Assembly: GCF_039566955.1 (NCBI RefSeq)
Contig: NZ_CP154796.1
Span: forward strand, 5,332,001-5,396,000
Reading direction: 5' to 3'
Source: Micromonospora sp. DSM 45708
GTDB taxonomy: Bacteria > Actinomycetota > Actinomycetes > Mycobacteriales > Micromonosporaceae
Length of the DNA: 64,000 nucleotides
Shown here: one piece after another, positions 24,274 to 32,188 of the stretch
How the letters are laid out: each line of letters opens with the position of its first letter
How positions within the stretch are numbered: position 1 is the first letter of the stretch
Notes under the pieces: model-generated
The model's database searches: none
The model's input: only the letters and a program-made list of their open reading frames with translations
What the model was told of the DNA's origin: nothing
Position numbers and translations under genes: made by a program

Positions 24274-26646
24274 ATGGACGAAGGTCTCGATGCCACACCG
24301 GCGTGGCTCCGGCAGGACCCGCTCGTGCTGGCGGCACTGCCGGAGTGGGCGGCCGGCCAGGGCGGCACCGCGGTGGTGCTGCCGCAGGACGAACCCCTCC
24401 GTGGATACACCGGCGCGTACCTGTTCACCATCAGTTTGGTGAGCCCCACCGGCCCGGGGCTCACCAAGGATCACAAGAAGCTGGTCAAGGTGCACCCGGC
24501 GGGTGGGAACGGATCACCCGAGTCCGGCCGGCACGCCCTGGCGAAGGCGGAGGGAGGCGGCTTCGCCAAGCGGCACATGGTCAAGGAGCACCACGGCTGG
24601 CACCGGCTGCCCGACGGCCGTCACCTGTCCTTCCAGGACGTCGCCAACGGCGGTGACCCGGTGGTCGCCCTGGACGAGATCGAGGACGACGACCTCCTCG
24701 TCACGGCGTACCGGAAGGTGCTCACCGCCCTGCTGACGGCCTGGAACCCGCCGACCGGCAGGGGCGGGCCGTCGACCGCCTCCACCACGGTGCGCGGGTA
24801 CGTCCGTCGGGAGTTGACGGTGGCGAGGTCACTGGAGGCGGTCCGCCCGGCCGCCGACCAGCTCGGGCTCGGCGATCTGGCCGGGGACTGGCTGGACATC
24901 GACGGCAGGTTGCTGCCCAACCCGCTTCGGCTGGCCGAACCGGGCGGGCTCTTCGGCGACCTCCCGATCCGCTACCTGCGGGGTCGGAGCCACGGTGACC
25001 TGCACGGCGGGAACCTGCTGATCCCGGCGACCGTCGACGGCACCCCCCGCCCGAGCACGTTCTGCATGATCGACCTGGAGTCGTACGAGAGTTGGGCGCC
25101 ACTGACCCGCGACCCGAGCGCCCTGCTGATGTCCATGGTCCTGCGGTGGGTGGCACCGCGGCCCGGCCCGGACGGGGCGTGGCCGCTCGGCCTGCCGACC
25201 CGGCAGGCCGAGCCGCTCCTGCGCTACCTGGTCCGGCCGGACCAGTCGCCGCCGAGCCAACTGCCGCGTGCGCTGGCCGACGTCGTACGGCTCCATCACG
25301 AGGCCGGGATGGCGTACGCCGAGCACGGCAACTGGCGCCCGGAGTGGCGCACGCCGCACCGGCTGTCGCTGGCCGCTCACGCGCTCGCCGCCACCACCTA
25401 CGACAACGTGCGGACGGACGCCGCCCAATGGTGCTTCCGACTGGCCGCGCACCTCGTGGAGGCGCATCGCGAGGAGCACCACCGGAAGGCGACGACGCCG
25501 GCGTCCGGTGTGCCGTCGCCCCGGCCGCCCGACACGTCCCGGCCCCGGGTCAACGCGCCCGCCTGGTACCTGCTTCCCGGCGAGGGGCCCGATCCGGGCA
25601 CCCCGGGGCACCGAGCCAAGCCGGCTCAACCCCGTAACGCGGTCCCCGCCGTCGACCCGGGCCACACCGGACGAGTGCCCCGTGCGCGCAGCCGGAATGT
25701 CCTGGCGGACCGGACCGGCGGGCGGTGGCGCGCACGCGTCAGGCGGCCACCGGCCGACCCGGCCGGCAACGGTGGCCGGCGTCGGTTCATGGTCCCGGTG
25801 ACCCTCGTCGTGCTCGGCACCAGCCTCCTGCCGTTGATGGCGGCGGAAGGCAGGTCGGACCGGCGCATCCAGCCACCGGTCGCACCGTCCAACCGGACCG
25901 AGACGCCGCCGACCAGCCGCGACGACGACCGTGCGCGCACGCCGGTCGGCCCGGGCGTGCAGCTCGACCGGATCGCCGCCCGGGTGGCGCAGCGGCAGGA
26001 GCCGCCGAGCCGGGGACGGTACGCCCACATCTGCCTGCGGGTGTGGTCACCTGACGACCTCAGGCCGCACTCGGACAAGCCGGAACGGTTCCGGGAGGAG
26101 CGGCTCTGGTGGACCCGGGAGGGCACCGGCCGGCGCACCGTCCAGGCCGCCGACAACGGCCGGCGGTCCCGGGCGAAGGTCTCCCCGCTCGGCCCGAGCG
26201 ACCTGACCGACGTGCCGCCGGCACCGTCGGCCGATCTGGTCGAGCTACGCGCGCAGGTCGCCAGCCTGCTGGCCGGCCGGCCACCGGAGCTGCGGAACGC
26301 GGCCGGTCTGCTGGAAGTGGTCGCTGAGATGTACCGGTTCTGGCCGCTCTCGGTGCCGCAGCGGGTGGCGCTGCTGCGGCTGCTCGCCGGGACCGAGGGC
26401 ATCATCGACAGTGGCAGCTACCCCGACCGCGCCGGCCGGGACGGGTACGCGATCAGCGCGCAGAACGGTGAGGGCCAACAGGAGACGCTCCAGTTCGACG
26501 AAAAGACCGGCCGGCTGCTCAGCCACGAGAAGATCGGTGCCGGCAACGAGACGCTCGCGTCCTACCTGTTCCTGGACAGCGGGCGCGTCAACTCCATCCT
26601 CGACAAGCCCTGCGCCGACCCGAAGCCGTCTAACAGGGACGGTTGA
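24274..26646 (+). CDS. Transmembrane kinase-like protein with CU044_5270-like outer domain
   Basis: 790 residues. The cytoplasmic part (1-~420) resembles the protein kinase/phosphotransferase fold: a Lys in L-V-K-V-H-P (K72), the catalytic-loop pattern H240-G-D-L-H-G-G-N247 and a C-M-I-D267-L-E metal-binding segment. A Pro/Arg-rich linker (~430-500) leads to a single membrane segment near 506-526 (V-P-V-T-L-V-V-L-G-T-S-L-L-P-L). The outer ~260 residues resemble CU044_5270 proteins (Q-L-D-R-I-A-A start; A-G-R-D-G-Y-A-I-S and L-Q-F-D-E-K-T-G-R-L-L-S near the end), a family seen beside ECF sigma factors. The fusion suggests a membrane sensor that phosphorylates something inside. It diverges from the S-4TM gene. 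The ATG at 24274 has a weak ribosome binding site. Confidence 0.72.
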   Translation: MDEGLDATPAWLRQDPLVLAALPEWAAGQGGTAVVLPQDEPLRGYTGAYLFTISLVSPTGPGLTKDHKKLVKVHPAGGNGSPESGRHALAKAEGGGFAKRHMVKEHHGWHRLPDGRHLSFQDVANGGDPVVALDEIEDDDLLVTAYRKVLTALLTAWNPPTGRGGPSTASTTVRGYVRRELTVARSLEAVRPAADQLGLGDLAGDWLDIDGRLLPNPLRLAEPGGLFGDLPIRYLRGRSHGDLHGGNLLIPATVDGTPRPSTFCMIDLESYESWAPLTRDPSALLMSMVLRWVAPRPGPDGAWPLGLPTRQAEPLLRYLVRPDQSPPSQLPRALADVVRLHHEAGMAYAEHGNWRPEWRTPHRLSLAAHALAATTYDNVRTDAAQWCFRLAAHLVEAHREEHHRKATTPASGVPSPRPPDTSRPRVNAPAWYLLPGEGPDPGTPGHRAKPAQPRNAVPAVDPGHTGRVPRARSRNVLADRTGGRWRARVRRPPADPAGNGGRRRFMVPVTLVVLGTSLLPLMAAEGRSDRRIQPPVAPSNRTETPPTSRDDDRARTPVGPGVQLDRIAARVAQRQEPPSRGRYAHICLRVWSPDDLRPHSDKPERFREERLWWTREGTGRRTVQAADNGRRSRAKVSPLGPSDLTDVPPAPSADLVELRAQVASLLAGRPPELRNAAGLLEVVAEMYRFWPLSVPQRVALLRLLAGTEGIIDSGSYPDRAGRDGYAISAQNGEGQQETLQFDEKTGRLLSHEKIGAGNETLASYLFLDSGRVNSILDKPCADPKPSNRDG

Positions 26647-27118
26647 CGTAGTTGGCCCAGTCACGGTAGGGCGCGGCGTCGGCACGAACCCGGTTGCCGG
26701 CGCCGACGCTGAACAGCGCGGTGCTGTTGTAGTAGAACGTGACCGATCCGCTGGACAGGTTGTAGTGCGCGGACGCCACCCGGAACTGCCACTGCCAGGT
26801 CGCGAGGTTCTGCCGACCACAGTCGGAGAGCTTGCCCCGGGGATAGCCGAAGTTGGGCCGGTCGTAGAAGCAGTACCAGCCCCACGGGCAGTCGGCCAGC
26901 GCGTAGGTGCCGACGGGTGCGCGCAGCGTGACCAGCACCGCGCCGTCGCCGTAGCTGATCTCGTTGGCGCTCACCGGCACCCCACCCGGATGCGCCGCCA
27001 GGTAGTCGGTCATCTCGCGCTTCGCCGCCGCCATCCCCGGCGCGGGCACCCCTAAAATGATCAGGAAACCGCCGAGGAGAGCGGCCAGACCCATTCGGTA
27101 CGCACGCGGAAACGCCAT
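26630..27118 (-). CDS. Secreted protein resembling peptidase inhibitor family I36
   Basis: 162 residues. Signal peptide in the first ~32 residues (L-A-A-L-L-G-G-F-L-I-I-L-G-V, ending G-M-A-A-A). The mature part has a C-P-W-G-W-Y-C-F-Y segment near 80, then N-F-G-Y-P-R-G and C-G near 100 and a final Cys, the small beta/gamma-crystallin-like layout of I36/SMI-type inhibitors from Streptomyces. The four cysteines probably form two disulfides. The ATG at 27118 follows GGGGGTGTGGA. Its last 17 bp overlap the end of the kinase-like gene. Confidence 0.72.
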   Translation of the reverse strand: MAFPRAYRMGLAALLGGFLIILGVPAPGMAAAKREMTDYLAAHPGGVPVSANEISYGDGAVLVTLRAPVGTYALADCPWGWYCFYDRPNFGYPRGKLSDCGRQNLATWQWQFRVASAHYNLSSGSVTFYYNSTALFSVGAGNRVRADAAPYRDWANYVNRPC

Positions 27119-27337
27119 TCCACACCCCCGCTGGACATTGATGAATCCCTCCGTCCAACCAGAATAGGAAGGCATCTTCCCTGATCACCAGGGGTCGCGA
27201 CCGGCACACCCTGTCGCCATGCCGATATTTCCGCCGCCGCCCACGTGGAATTTCCAGCGTCGATTCTTTCCGACTGCCAATTGCGGACTGCACTTTCGGC
27301 ACGTCAATTCCCGACGTTCACCATGCGTGGCCGGTGG

Positions 27338-28327
27338 TCACCGCTGCCCGAGCGTCGGCAGGTGCAGGCGGTCGGCGGGGACGCCGGCGATGGGCAGCCA
27401 GCGGCGGGCGGCGGCGAGCATGGCGGGCGGCCCGCACGCGTACACGTGCTGGCCGGGCCGGTGATGGTGGATCGCCAGGCCGATCGCGGTGCCCTGCTCA
27501 CCCGGCTCGGCCTCCGGGTCGTCGGAGAACGCCGGCACGATGGTCAGCCAGTCCTGGGCCTGTTGCAGCTTGTCCAACGCGATCGCGTCGTACACGTCGG
27601 CGAACGTGCGCGCGCCGACGATCAGCGTCACCCGCCGGCCGGCCGGTGTGGCGGCAACGTGCTCCACCAGGGCGCGCAGCGGCGCCAGGCCGGTGCCGCC
27701 GGCCACCAGCAGCAGATCGTCGTCCCCGTCGGCCAGCTCCAGCCCGGAGTCGGCCGGCGCGCCGAGGTGGAGCGGCTCGCCGACGCGTACCCGATGGACC
27801 AGGCTGCTGGAGACGGACCCGACGGCGCGTACGTGGAACTCGACGGTGCCGTCCGGGCGGGGCGCGTTGGCCGGGGACAGCCACCGCCACCGTCCCGGGT
27901 GGCGGGGCGTGCACACCGGGACCGCCTGACCGGGTCGGTGGGGCAGCCGCCGCCACGGTCGTACCGTCATTGTCGCGACGCCCTCGGCGGCGCGGTCGTG
28001 GTCGACCACCTCGACCGGCCACCAGGCCGGCCCGTCGCCCAGCCGGGCCGCGGTCCGCTCGACCAGCCGCCACGCCCGCCACCACCGCACGCCCGGCGCG
28101 GCCAGCAGCGCGCCGCCGATCGCCGCCGCGTGCCAGGGCCGCCACCCCAGACTCCGGTACGCGCCACCCAGCACCCGCAGCAACGCCAGCCGCGCGGCCC
28201 GGTCGTCACCGCCACCGTTCAGCAGGCGCAGCAGGGAGGCGTGCAGCAGCGCCGCGTCCCGCTCCGGCAGTAACCCCGGACAGCGAGCCTCCACCGCCGC
28301 CCAGAACCTGAGGGCCTCGTCGGTCAC
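27338..28327 (-). CDS. Flavohemoprotein-like FAD/NAD(P) reductase with degenerate globin domain
   Basis: 329 residues. Residues 1-~105 align with the second half of a flavohemoglobin globin domain (helices E-H), but the A-D helices and distal pocket are missing. In the alignment of G-G-A-Y-R-S-L-G the proximal heme His is a Tyr. Residues ~110-215 are the FAD-binding barrel (W-L-S-P-A-N stands where R-x-Y-S is usual) and ~220-329 the NAD(P) domain with V-A-G-G-T-G-L-A-P and C-G-P-P-A-M-L. The reductase half looks intact; heme binding is doubtful. It may pass electrons to another partner. The GTG at 28327 is chosen because upstream reading is Pro/Arg-rich with no homology. Confidence 0.75.
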   Translation of the reverse strand: MTDEALRFWAAVEARCPGLLPERDAALLHASLLRLLNGGGDDRAARLALLRVLGGAYRSLGWRPWHAAAIGGALLAAPGVRWWRAWRLVERTAARLGDGPAWWPVEVVDHDRAAEGVATMTVRPWRRLPHRPGQAVPVCTPRHPGRWRWLSPANAPRPDGTVEFHVRAVGSVSSSLVHRVRVGEPLHLGAPADSGLELADGDDDLLLVAGGTGLAPLRALVEHVAATPAGRRVTLIVGARTFADVYDAIALDKLQQAQDWLTIVPAFSDDPEAEPGEQGTAIGLAIHHHRPGQHVYACGPPAMLAAARRWLPIAGVPADRLHLPTLGQR

Positions 28328-28794
28328 GGGAGCTGTCCCGCGCCGGCGTGCTCTCTGGCGTGTTCCGGACGACGCGGGTGCGAGGTGCGCCCGCGGCGGC
28401 CCGGGGGCCGACTTTCGGGCACCTGGACGCGCACGTGCGCCGGGTCTGGAGCGGTGAGCGGGGTGGACATCGGTGGGCGCCTCCGGGGTCGGGGGTTCGT
28501 GGAGCGACGCCGGGGCGGGCGGGAGCGGCGGATGAGCCGCGATCGGGTGGCGCGGCACCGCCGGAGCCAGCACCCGCCCCGGGCCGTGCACCGAATCTGG
28601 CCCTTGGCAGCCGGTGGTGGCATTCCGTGTTGATCCTCAAAGCCATACACGTGGGGTATGCAGCCGGTGACGGATCGCGTCACCGTCGGTGCGGGTCATC
28701 GGTATGCGTGGCATGCATACCGGCACGCCGCGGAACGGTTTGAATGGTTAGGCTCGATTTCGGACGCAGCTACCCGCGACAAGCGAGGTTGCCG
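28328..28794. other. Intergenic region with regulatory palindrome
   Basis: Between the reductase and the zinc-ribbon/HTH gene. The first ~290 bp code for nothing convincing on either strand, although open frames rich in Pro, Arg and Ala run through by base bias. The right part has GGGGTATGCAGCC (about 28653) and the palindrome at 28700-28722; both share GGTATGC and may be sites for the HTH regulator itself. Confidence 0.5.
28700..28722. promoter_or_regulatory. Palindrome CGGTATGC-N7-GCATACCG
   Basis: Perfect 8-bp inverted repeat 73 bp upstream of the GTG start of the zinc-ribbon/HTH gene. A half site GGTATGC recurs ~45 bp further up. It is the natural candidate for autoregulation. Confidence 0.6.
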
Positions 28795-30219
28795 GTGACA
28801 CACGCGAACTGTCCCCGCTGCGGCGGACGCCTGGCGCGCGACAACGACAGCGGCCGGTGCGCGCCGTGCCAGGCGGCCGAGCGGGACCGACTGAGCGCGC
28901 CGCCGGTGGTGCCGGAGTCGTTCTGGGAACACGAGCCGGTGCGGCAGGCGCTCACGTCGCGGCACCTGGGGACGGTCATCCGCGCGTACCGGCACCACCC
29001 GTACCACGGTCGGAATCCGCTGCCGCAGAGCGTCGTCTCGGGATGGCTGGGGATCACGCAGGCCCAGTTGAGCCGGATCGAGAACGGACCGGCGCTGGTG
29101 CACCTGGACCGGCTGGCGCACTGGGCCTCGATGCTGGGAATCCCGCCGACACGTCTCTGGTTCGCTCTACCCGGCCAGCCGGCACCCACACTGGTGTCCG
29201 GCGCATGCGTCGAAGAAGGTGGTCCTACGAAACGCCGTCAATTCCACGCGCTGGCCGCGCTGGCCGGCATCCAGGCCAGCACCGGCCTTGACCTGCTGAC
29301 GGTGAGCACCGAGCCACCGCCGAGCCTCGGCATGGAACAGGTGCGGTACGCGGCCTCGCTCGTGGACCAGTTCCGCTCCGCGGATGCCGCCGTGGGCGCG
29401 GACGCGCTCTGCGACATCGCCATGCAGGTACACCAGCGACTGTCCGCCTGGGCAGAGCACGCCGATTACAGCCGGTCGGTGGGCGAGGCGCTGCAAAGCG
29501 CGCTGGCGCATCTGGCGATCCAGGCAGCCTGGTTAGCCATCGACGCGGACCGCCGCGCCGAGGCGAGGCCCTACCTGAACGAGGCCATCGCGCGGGCGCG
29601 CATCGCCGACGATGCCCGTGTCGAGGTGCGTGCCCTTGCCTGCATGTCCCTGCTGCTCCGCGAGGACCGGCCGGTCGAAGCGTTGCACTGCGCCGAGGCG
29701 GCATTGCGAACGGCCGCCGGCTGGACCACACCGCGCCTGACCACTCTGCTTCACCTTCGTTCTGCTCACGCCCACGCCATCCTCCGGGACACGTTCGGAT
29801 TCGAGCGGGAGATGACCAACGCACGCCGGGCATTCGAAGGGGGCAGCCACGAGGACGACCTGCCCTTCATCTCGTTCGTGACCGAGCACGAGGTCACGGC
29901 CATCACCGGGCTCTCATATCTTGCCCTCGACCGGCCGGAACGGGCCGCGTCCTGTTTTCGGGCGATCACCGCCAGCCCGGCCGATGCGTACCGGCGCAAC
30001 CGGGTCTACTCCACGGCACAGCTCGCCCGCGCTTCGGGACGGCAGGGTGATGTGCCCGGCGCGGCCCGCGCCGCGTTGGCAGTGCTGCCTGAGCTTCAGG
30101 CCGTGCGTTCAGGGCGGACGCTACGCGTGCTCGCCGAGGTGCGGTCCAGCCTCGACGCGCACCGCGCGGTGCCGGAAGCCCGCCAGTTCATCGACGTCTA
30201 CGAAGGGACGATGGCCTGA
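28795..30219 (+). CDS. Zinc-ribbon plus XRE-like HTH regulator with TPR-like C-terminus
   Basis: 474 residues. A small zinc ribbon opens the protein (C-P-R-C near residue 7 and C-A-P-C near 23). The helix-turn-helix spans about 55-110 with S-V-V-S-G-W-L-G-I-T-Q-A-Q-L-S-R-I-E-N-G. Residues ~150-470 are helical repeats like TPRs, the usual peptide- or protein-sensing part of Scr1/BldD-neighbour type actinobacterial regulators. The GTG at 28795 follows GCGAGG; an ATG at 28744 adds 17 residues without similarity. Its stop overlaps the ATG of the GNAT gene (TGATG), so regulator and acetyltransferase are made together. Confidence 0.82.
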   Translation: MTHANCPRCGGRLARDNDSGRCAPCQAAERDRLSAPPVVPESFWEHEPVRQALTSRHLGTVIRAYRHHPYHGRNPLPQSVVSGWLGITQAQLSRIENGPALVHLDRLAHWASMLGIPPTRLWFALPGQPAPTLVSGACVEEGGPTKRRQFHALAALAGIQASTGLDLLTVSTEPPPSLGMEQVRYAASLVDQFRSADAAVGADALCDIAMQVHQRLSAWAEHADYSRSVGEALQSALAHLAIQAAWLAIDADRRAEARPYLNEAIARARIADDARVEVRALACMSLLLREDRPVEALHCAEAALRTAAGWTTPRLTTLLHLRSAHAHAILRDTFGFEREMTNARRAFEGGSHEDDLPFISFVTEHEVTAITGLSYLALDRPERAASCFRAITASPADAYRRNRVYSTAQLARASGRQGDVPGAARAALAVLPELQAVRSGRTLRVLAEVRSSLDAHRAVPEARQFIDVYEGTMA

Positions 30220-30770
30220 TGGTGGAGAACCTGCGGCTACGCCACCACACGGCCATACAGGCAGAGCGCATGCTGGGCCATCTCGTGGACGTGTATCTCG
30301 ACGCACACGCCGACGACGGACCGCGCTACACGGCCGAGCGGTACGAGCAGCAGCTCGCGGCGCACATGCCCCGCCAGGGATGGACGGTGGTGACGGCGTC
30401 GATCGGTGACGGGTTGGTGGGGTACATCTACGGGTTCCCGCTGGACGCGGACACCCGGTGGTGGGAGGGGATCGAAGGGCCGGTGCCGGACGGCTTCACG
30501 GAGGAGAACGGTCGCCGGACGTTCGGCGTCGCCGAGTTGCTGGTGCGACGCGCCTGGCAGCGCCGGGGGATCGCGCGCGCCCTGCACGACGAGCTGCTGA
30601 GCGACCGTCGAGAAGAACGCGCCACGTTGCTCGTCCGGCCGGACAACGCTGCCGCCCAGCATGCGTACGACTCCTGGGGATGGCAGATGGCCGGGCGGCT
30701 CAGACCCACCCGGCACGACGCGCCGTTGTTCGATGTCCGCACGAAATCAATCGTGCCGAGCATCGCTTAG
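30219..30770 (+). CDS. GNAT-family N-acetyltransferase
   Basis: 183 residues. The acetyl-CoA loop R-R-A-W-Q-R-R-G-I-A-R-A (Q/R-x-x-G-x-A) is near residue 111, after the V-A-E-L-L-V strand, and L-L-V-R-P-D-N-A-A-A-Q-H-A-Y near 138 with S-W-G-W is the usual C-terminal motif. Coupled to the regulator gene by a 1-bp overlap, a pairing often met in Streptomyces and Micromonospora. The substrate is unknown; a self-acetylating antitoxin or resistance role is conceivable. Confidence 0.85.
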   Translation: MVENLRLRHHTAIQAERMLGHLVDVYLDAHADDGPRYTAERYEQQLAAHMPRQGWTVVTASIGDGLVGYIYGFPLDADTRWWEGIEGPVPDGFTEENGRRTFGVAELLVRRAWQRRGIARALHDELLSDRREERATLLVRPDNAAAQHAYDSWGWQMAGRLRPTRHDAPLFDVRTKSIVPSIA

Positions 30771-30772
30771 GC

Positions 30773-30970
30773 ATGGCCGATACGCGCATCCGCTGGTACG
30801 GGATGGTGTCGAAGACTGGGGCCGGCTTCCGGCTGCACCTGCACGACGTGGGAGAGCAGCCCCCGGACCAGGTCGCTGCCGCATTGCTCGCCGAGGTGCG
30901 GCGGCTTCTTCCCGAGGCGTCAACCCCTCAGACCACGACCGCCGACGCCGCCCTGATCAGCGAGTCGTAG
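30773..30970 (+). CDS. Small hypothetical protein (65 aa)
   Basis: 65 residues beginning 2 bp after the GNAT stop, so it belongs to the same operon. It reads as a short strand pair (R-W-Y-G-M-V and G-F-R-L-H-L-H-D-V) followed by one helix (A-A-A-L-L-A-E-V-R-R-L-L) and a disordered tail. No family recognised. The last 14 bp overlap the end of the convergent CYTH gene. Confidence 0.6.
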   Translation: MADTRIRWYGMVSKTGAGFRLHLHDVGEQPPDQVAAALLAEVRRLLPEASTPQTTTADAALISES

Positions 30971-31475
30971 GTTGTGCCGTGCTGCGTTCCAGCTCGACCC
31001 CCAGCGAGCGGGCGAACCCATCCAGCTCCGCCTGCACCTGCGGCGCCGGCCGACCGTCACCGACCATCGCCTCGATCTCGAAGAAGGCACCGAGCCCGTC
31101 CACCTCGTCGAGGCAGAGCACCATGTCACCGAGTCGGGCGGTGCGACGGTTCTTCGCGATCCGTACCGTCGGGTGGAAGCCCATCGCCAGGATCGCCGCG
31201 TGCATCTCGCTGCGGCCGAGCACCTCGGTTTCGTGTTCCTGGCAGGCCAGCTCGTTGTCGAGCGGTGTCTTGACGCAGAACAGATGCCGACCGTCCTGGG
31301 TGCGCAGCCGGGCGAAGGTTCTGCCCTGTTTGCTCTGCCCGTAGTCCCAGTCGTTGGCAGCGTAGGCCTGGTCGTCCTGGCGTGATGCTGCCGAGAAGGC
31401 GACTCCCCTGGCGGCCAGCGCCCGGATCAGGGCGTCGGGCTCCGCGACCCGGTACTTGACCTCGATCTCCCGGAT
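30957..31475 (-). CDS. CYTH-domain protein (class IV adenylate cyclase-like) lacking a canonical start codon
   Basis: Residues 2-172 of this frame give a complete CYTH fold: the E-I-E-V-K-Y (ExExK) signature at the very start, R-T-F-A-R-L-R near 53, K-N-R-R near 110, C-L-D-E-V-D near 123 and F-E-I-E near 134, all charged residues that line the triphosphate tunnel. Family members make cAMP or hydrolyse triphosphates. Homologues start M-R-E-I-E-V-K-Y-R; here the Met position is ATC (31473-31475). There is no in-frame ATG, GTG or TTG between the preceding stop and 31223. A CTG at 31505, right after the stop of the upstream membrane gene, is the other option. Either an unusual start or a start-loss mutation. 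Confidence 0.75.
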   Translation of the reverse strand: MREIEVKYRVAEPDALIRALAARGVAFSAASRQDDQAYAANDWDYGQSKQGRTFARLRTQDGRHLFCVKTPLDNELACQEHETEVLGRSEMHAAILAMGFHPTVRIAKNRRTARLGDMVLCLDEVDGLGAFFEIEAMVGDGRPAPQVQAELDGFARSLGVELERSTAQPTTR

Positions 31476-31506
31476 GCCGTCGCCCCGATGCCGCCGACGC
31501 CGCAGG

Positions 31507-32019
31507 TCAGCCGCGTTGACGCGCCGACGCGGTCGAGCGGACGAACCGCAGCAGCGCGACGAACGCCAACCCGGCCGTCACCGCCCCACCCGCGAACCGC
31601 ACCCAGTGGCCGGCGACGAACTCCGAGGCCACCTGCCGCAGGTATTCCGGCGAGTGCGTCCCCGGCGGGTCCACGAACATGATTTCGTTGCGCGGCCAGA
31701 AGAACACCGCGGAGAACAGGAACTCGCAGCCGAGGAAGACGACGGTGGCACCCGCCACCCACCAGCGCAGCCGGCGGTCGCGCCAGGTGAGCAGCGTCGC
31801 GGCGAGGCTGCTCAGCACCACTGTCGCGCCCAGCGGCGGGAAGTAGTCGTGCGGGCCGCCGTCGATCAGGAACGCGCGGGCGCGGTCGAGCGAGGCGGGC
31901 GGGTCGTTGAAGATGTTCGGGTAGAGCATGACGGTCTCGGCGGCGACGCCGCCGAACGACATCATCGCCGCCCAGACCATCACGATCAGCGCGAGCCACG
32001 TCAGTTTGGTGCGGGACAC
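31507..32019 (-). CDS. DUF1772-like membrane protein
   Basis: 170 residues with four membrane segments near 8-28, 62-80, 88-108 and 135-158. A conserved-looking loop between the first two contains Y-P-N-I-F-N-D-P. The layout and length match DUF1772 (anthrone oxygenase-like) membrane proteins; function here is unknown. GTG start at 32019 with GAGGAG 9 nt upstream. The CYTH gene begins directly after its stop, so the two may be co-translated. Confidence 0.72.
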   Translation of the reverse strand: MSRTKLTWLALIVMVWAAMMSFGGVAAETVMLYPNIFNDPPASLDRARAFLIDGGPHDYFPPLGATVVLSSLAATLLTWRDRRLRWWVAGATVVFLGCEFLFSAVFFWPRNEIMFVDPPGTHSPEYLRQVASEFVAGHWVRFAGGAVTAGLAFVALLRFVRSTASARQRG

Positions 32020-32188
32020 GATGGTTTCTCCTCATCGAAAGGGGACGCTGCCGACGCTACGGCGGCGATCGTCGGCCGTCGTCCGCGCAGCGGCGTGCGC
32101 GGTTGTCGCCTCTCGGCGTACAACCGGGGGTTGTCAGTGACGCCTGTGGGCGGCAGCGCCCGGGGCCGCGCGGACCTAGGCTCGGGCC

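Noticed and set aside
28324..28743. N-terminal extension of the flavohemoprotein-like gene and opposite-strand frames in the 28.3-28.7 kb spacer
   Set aside because: The residues are low-complexity Pro/Arg/Ala and show no domain; the GTG at 28327 is a sufficient start.
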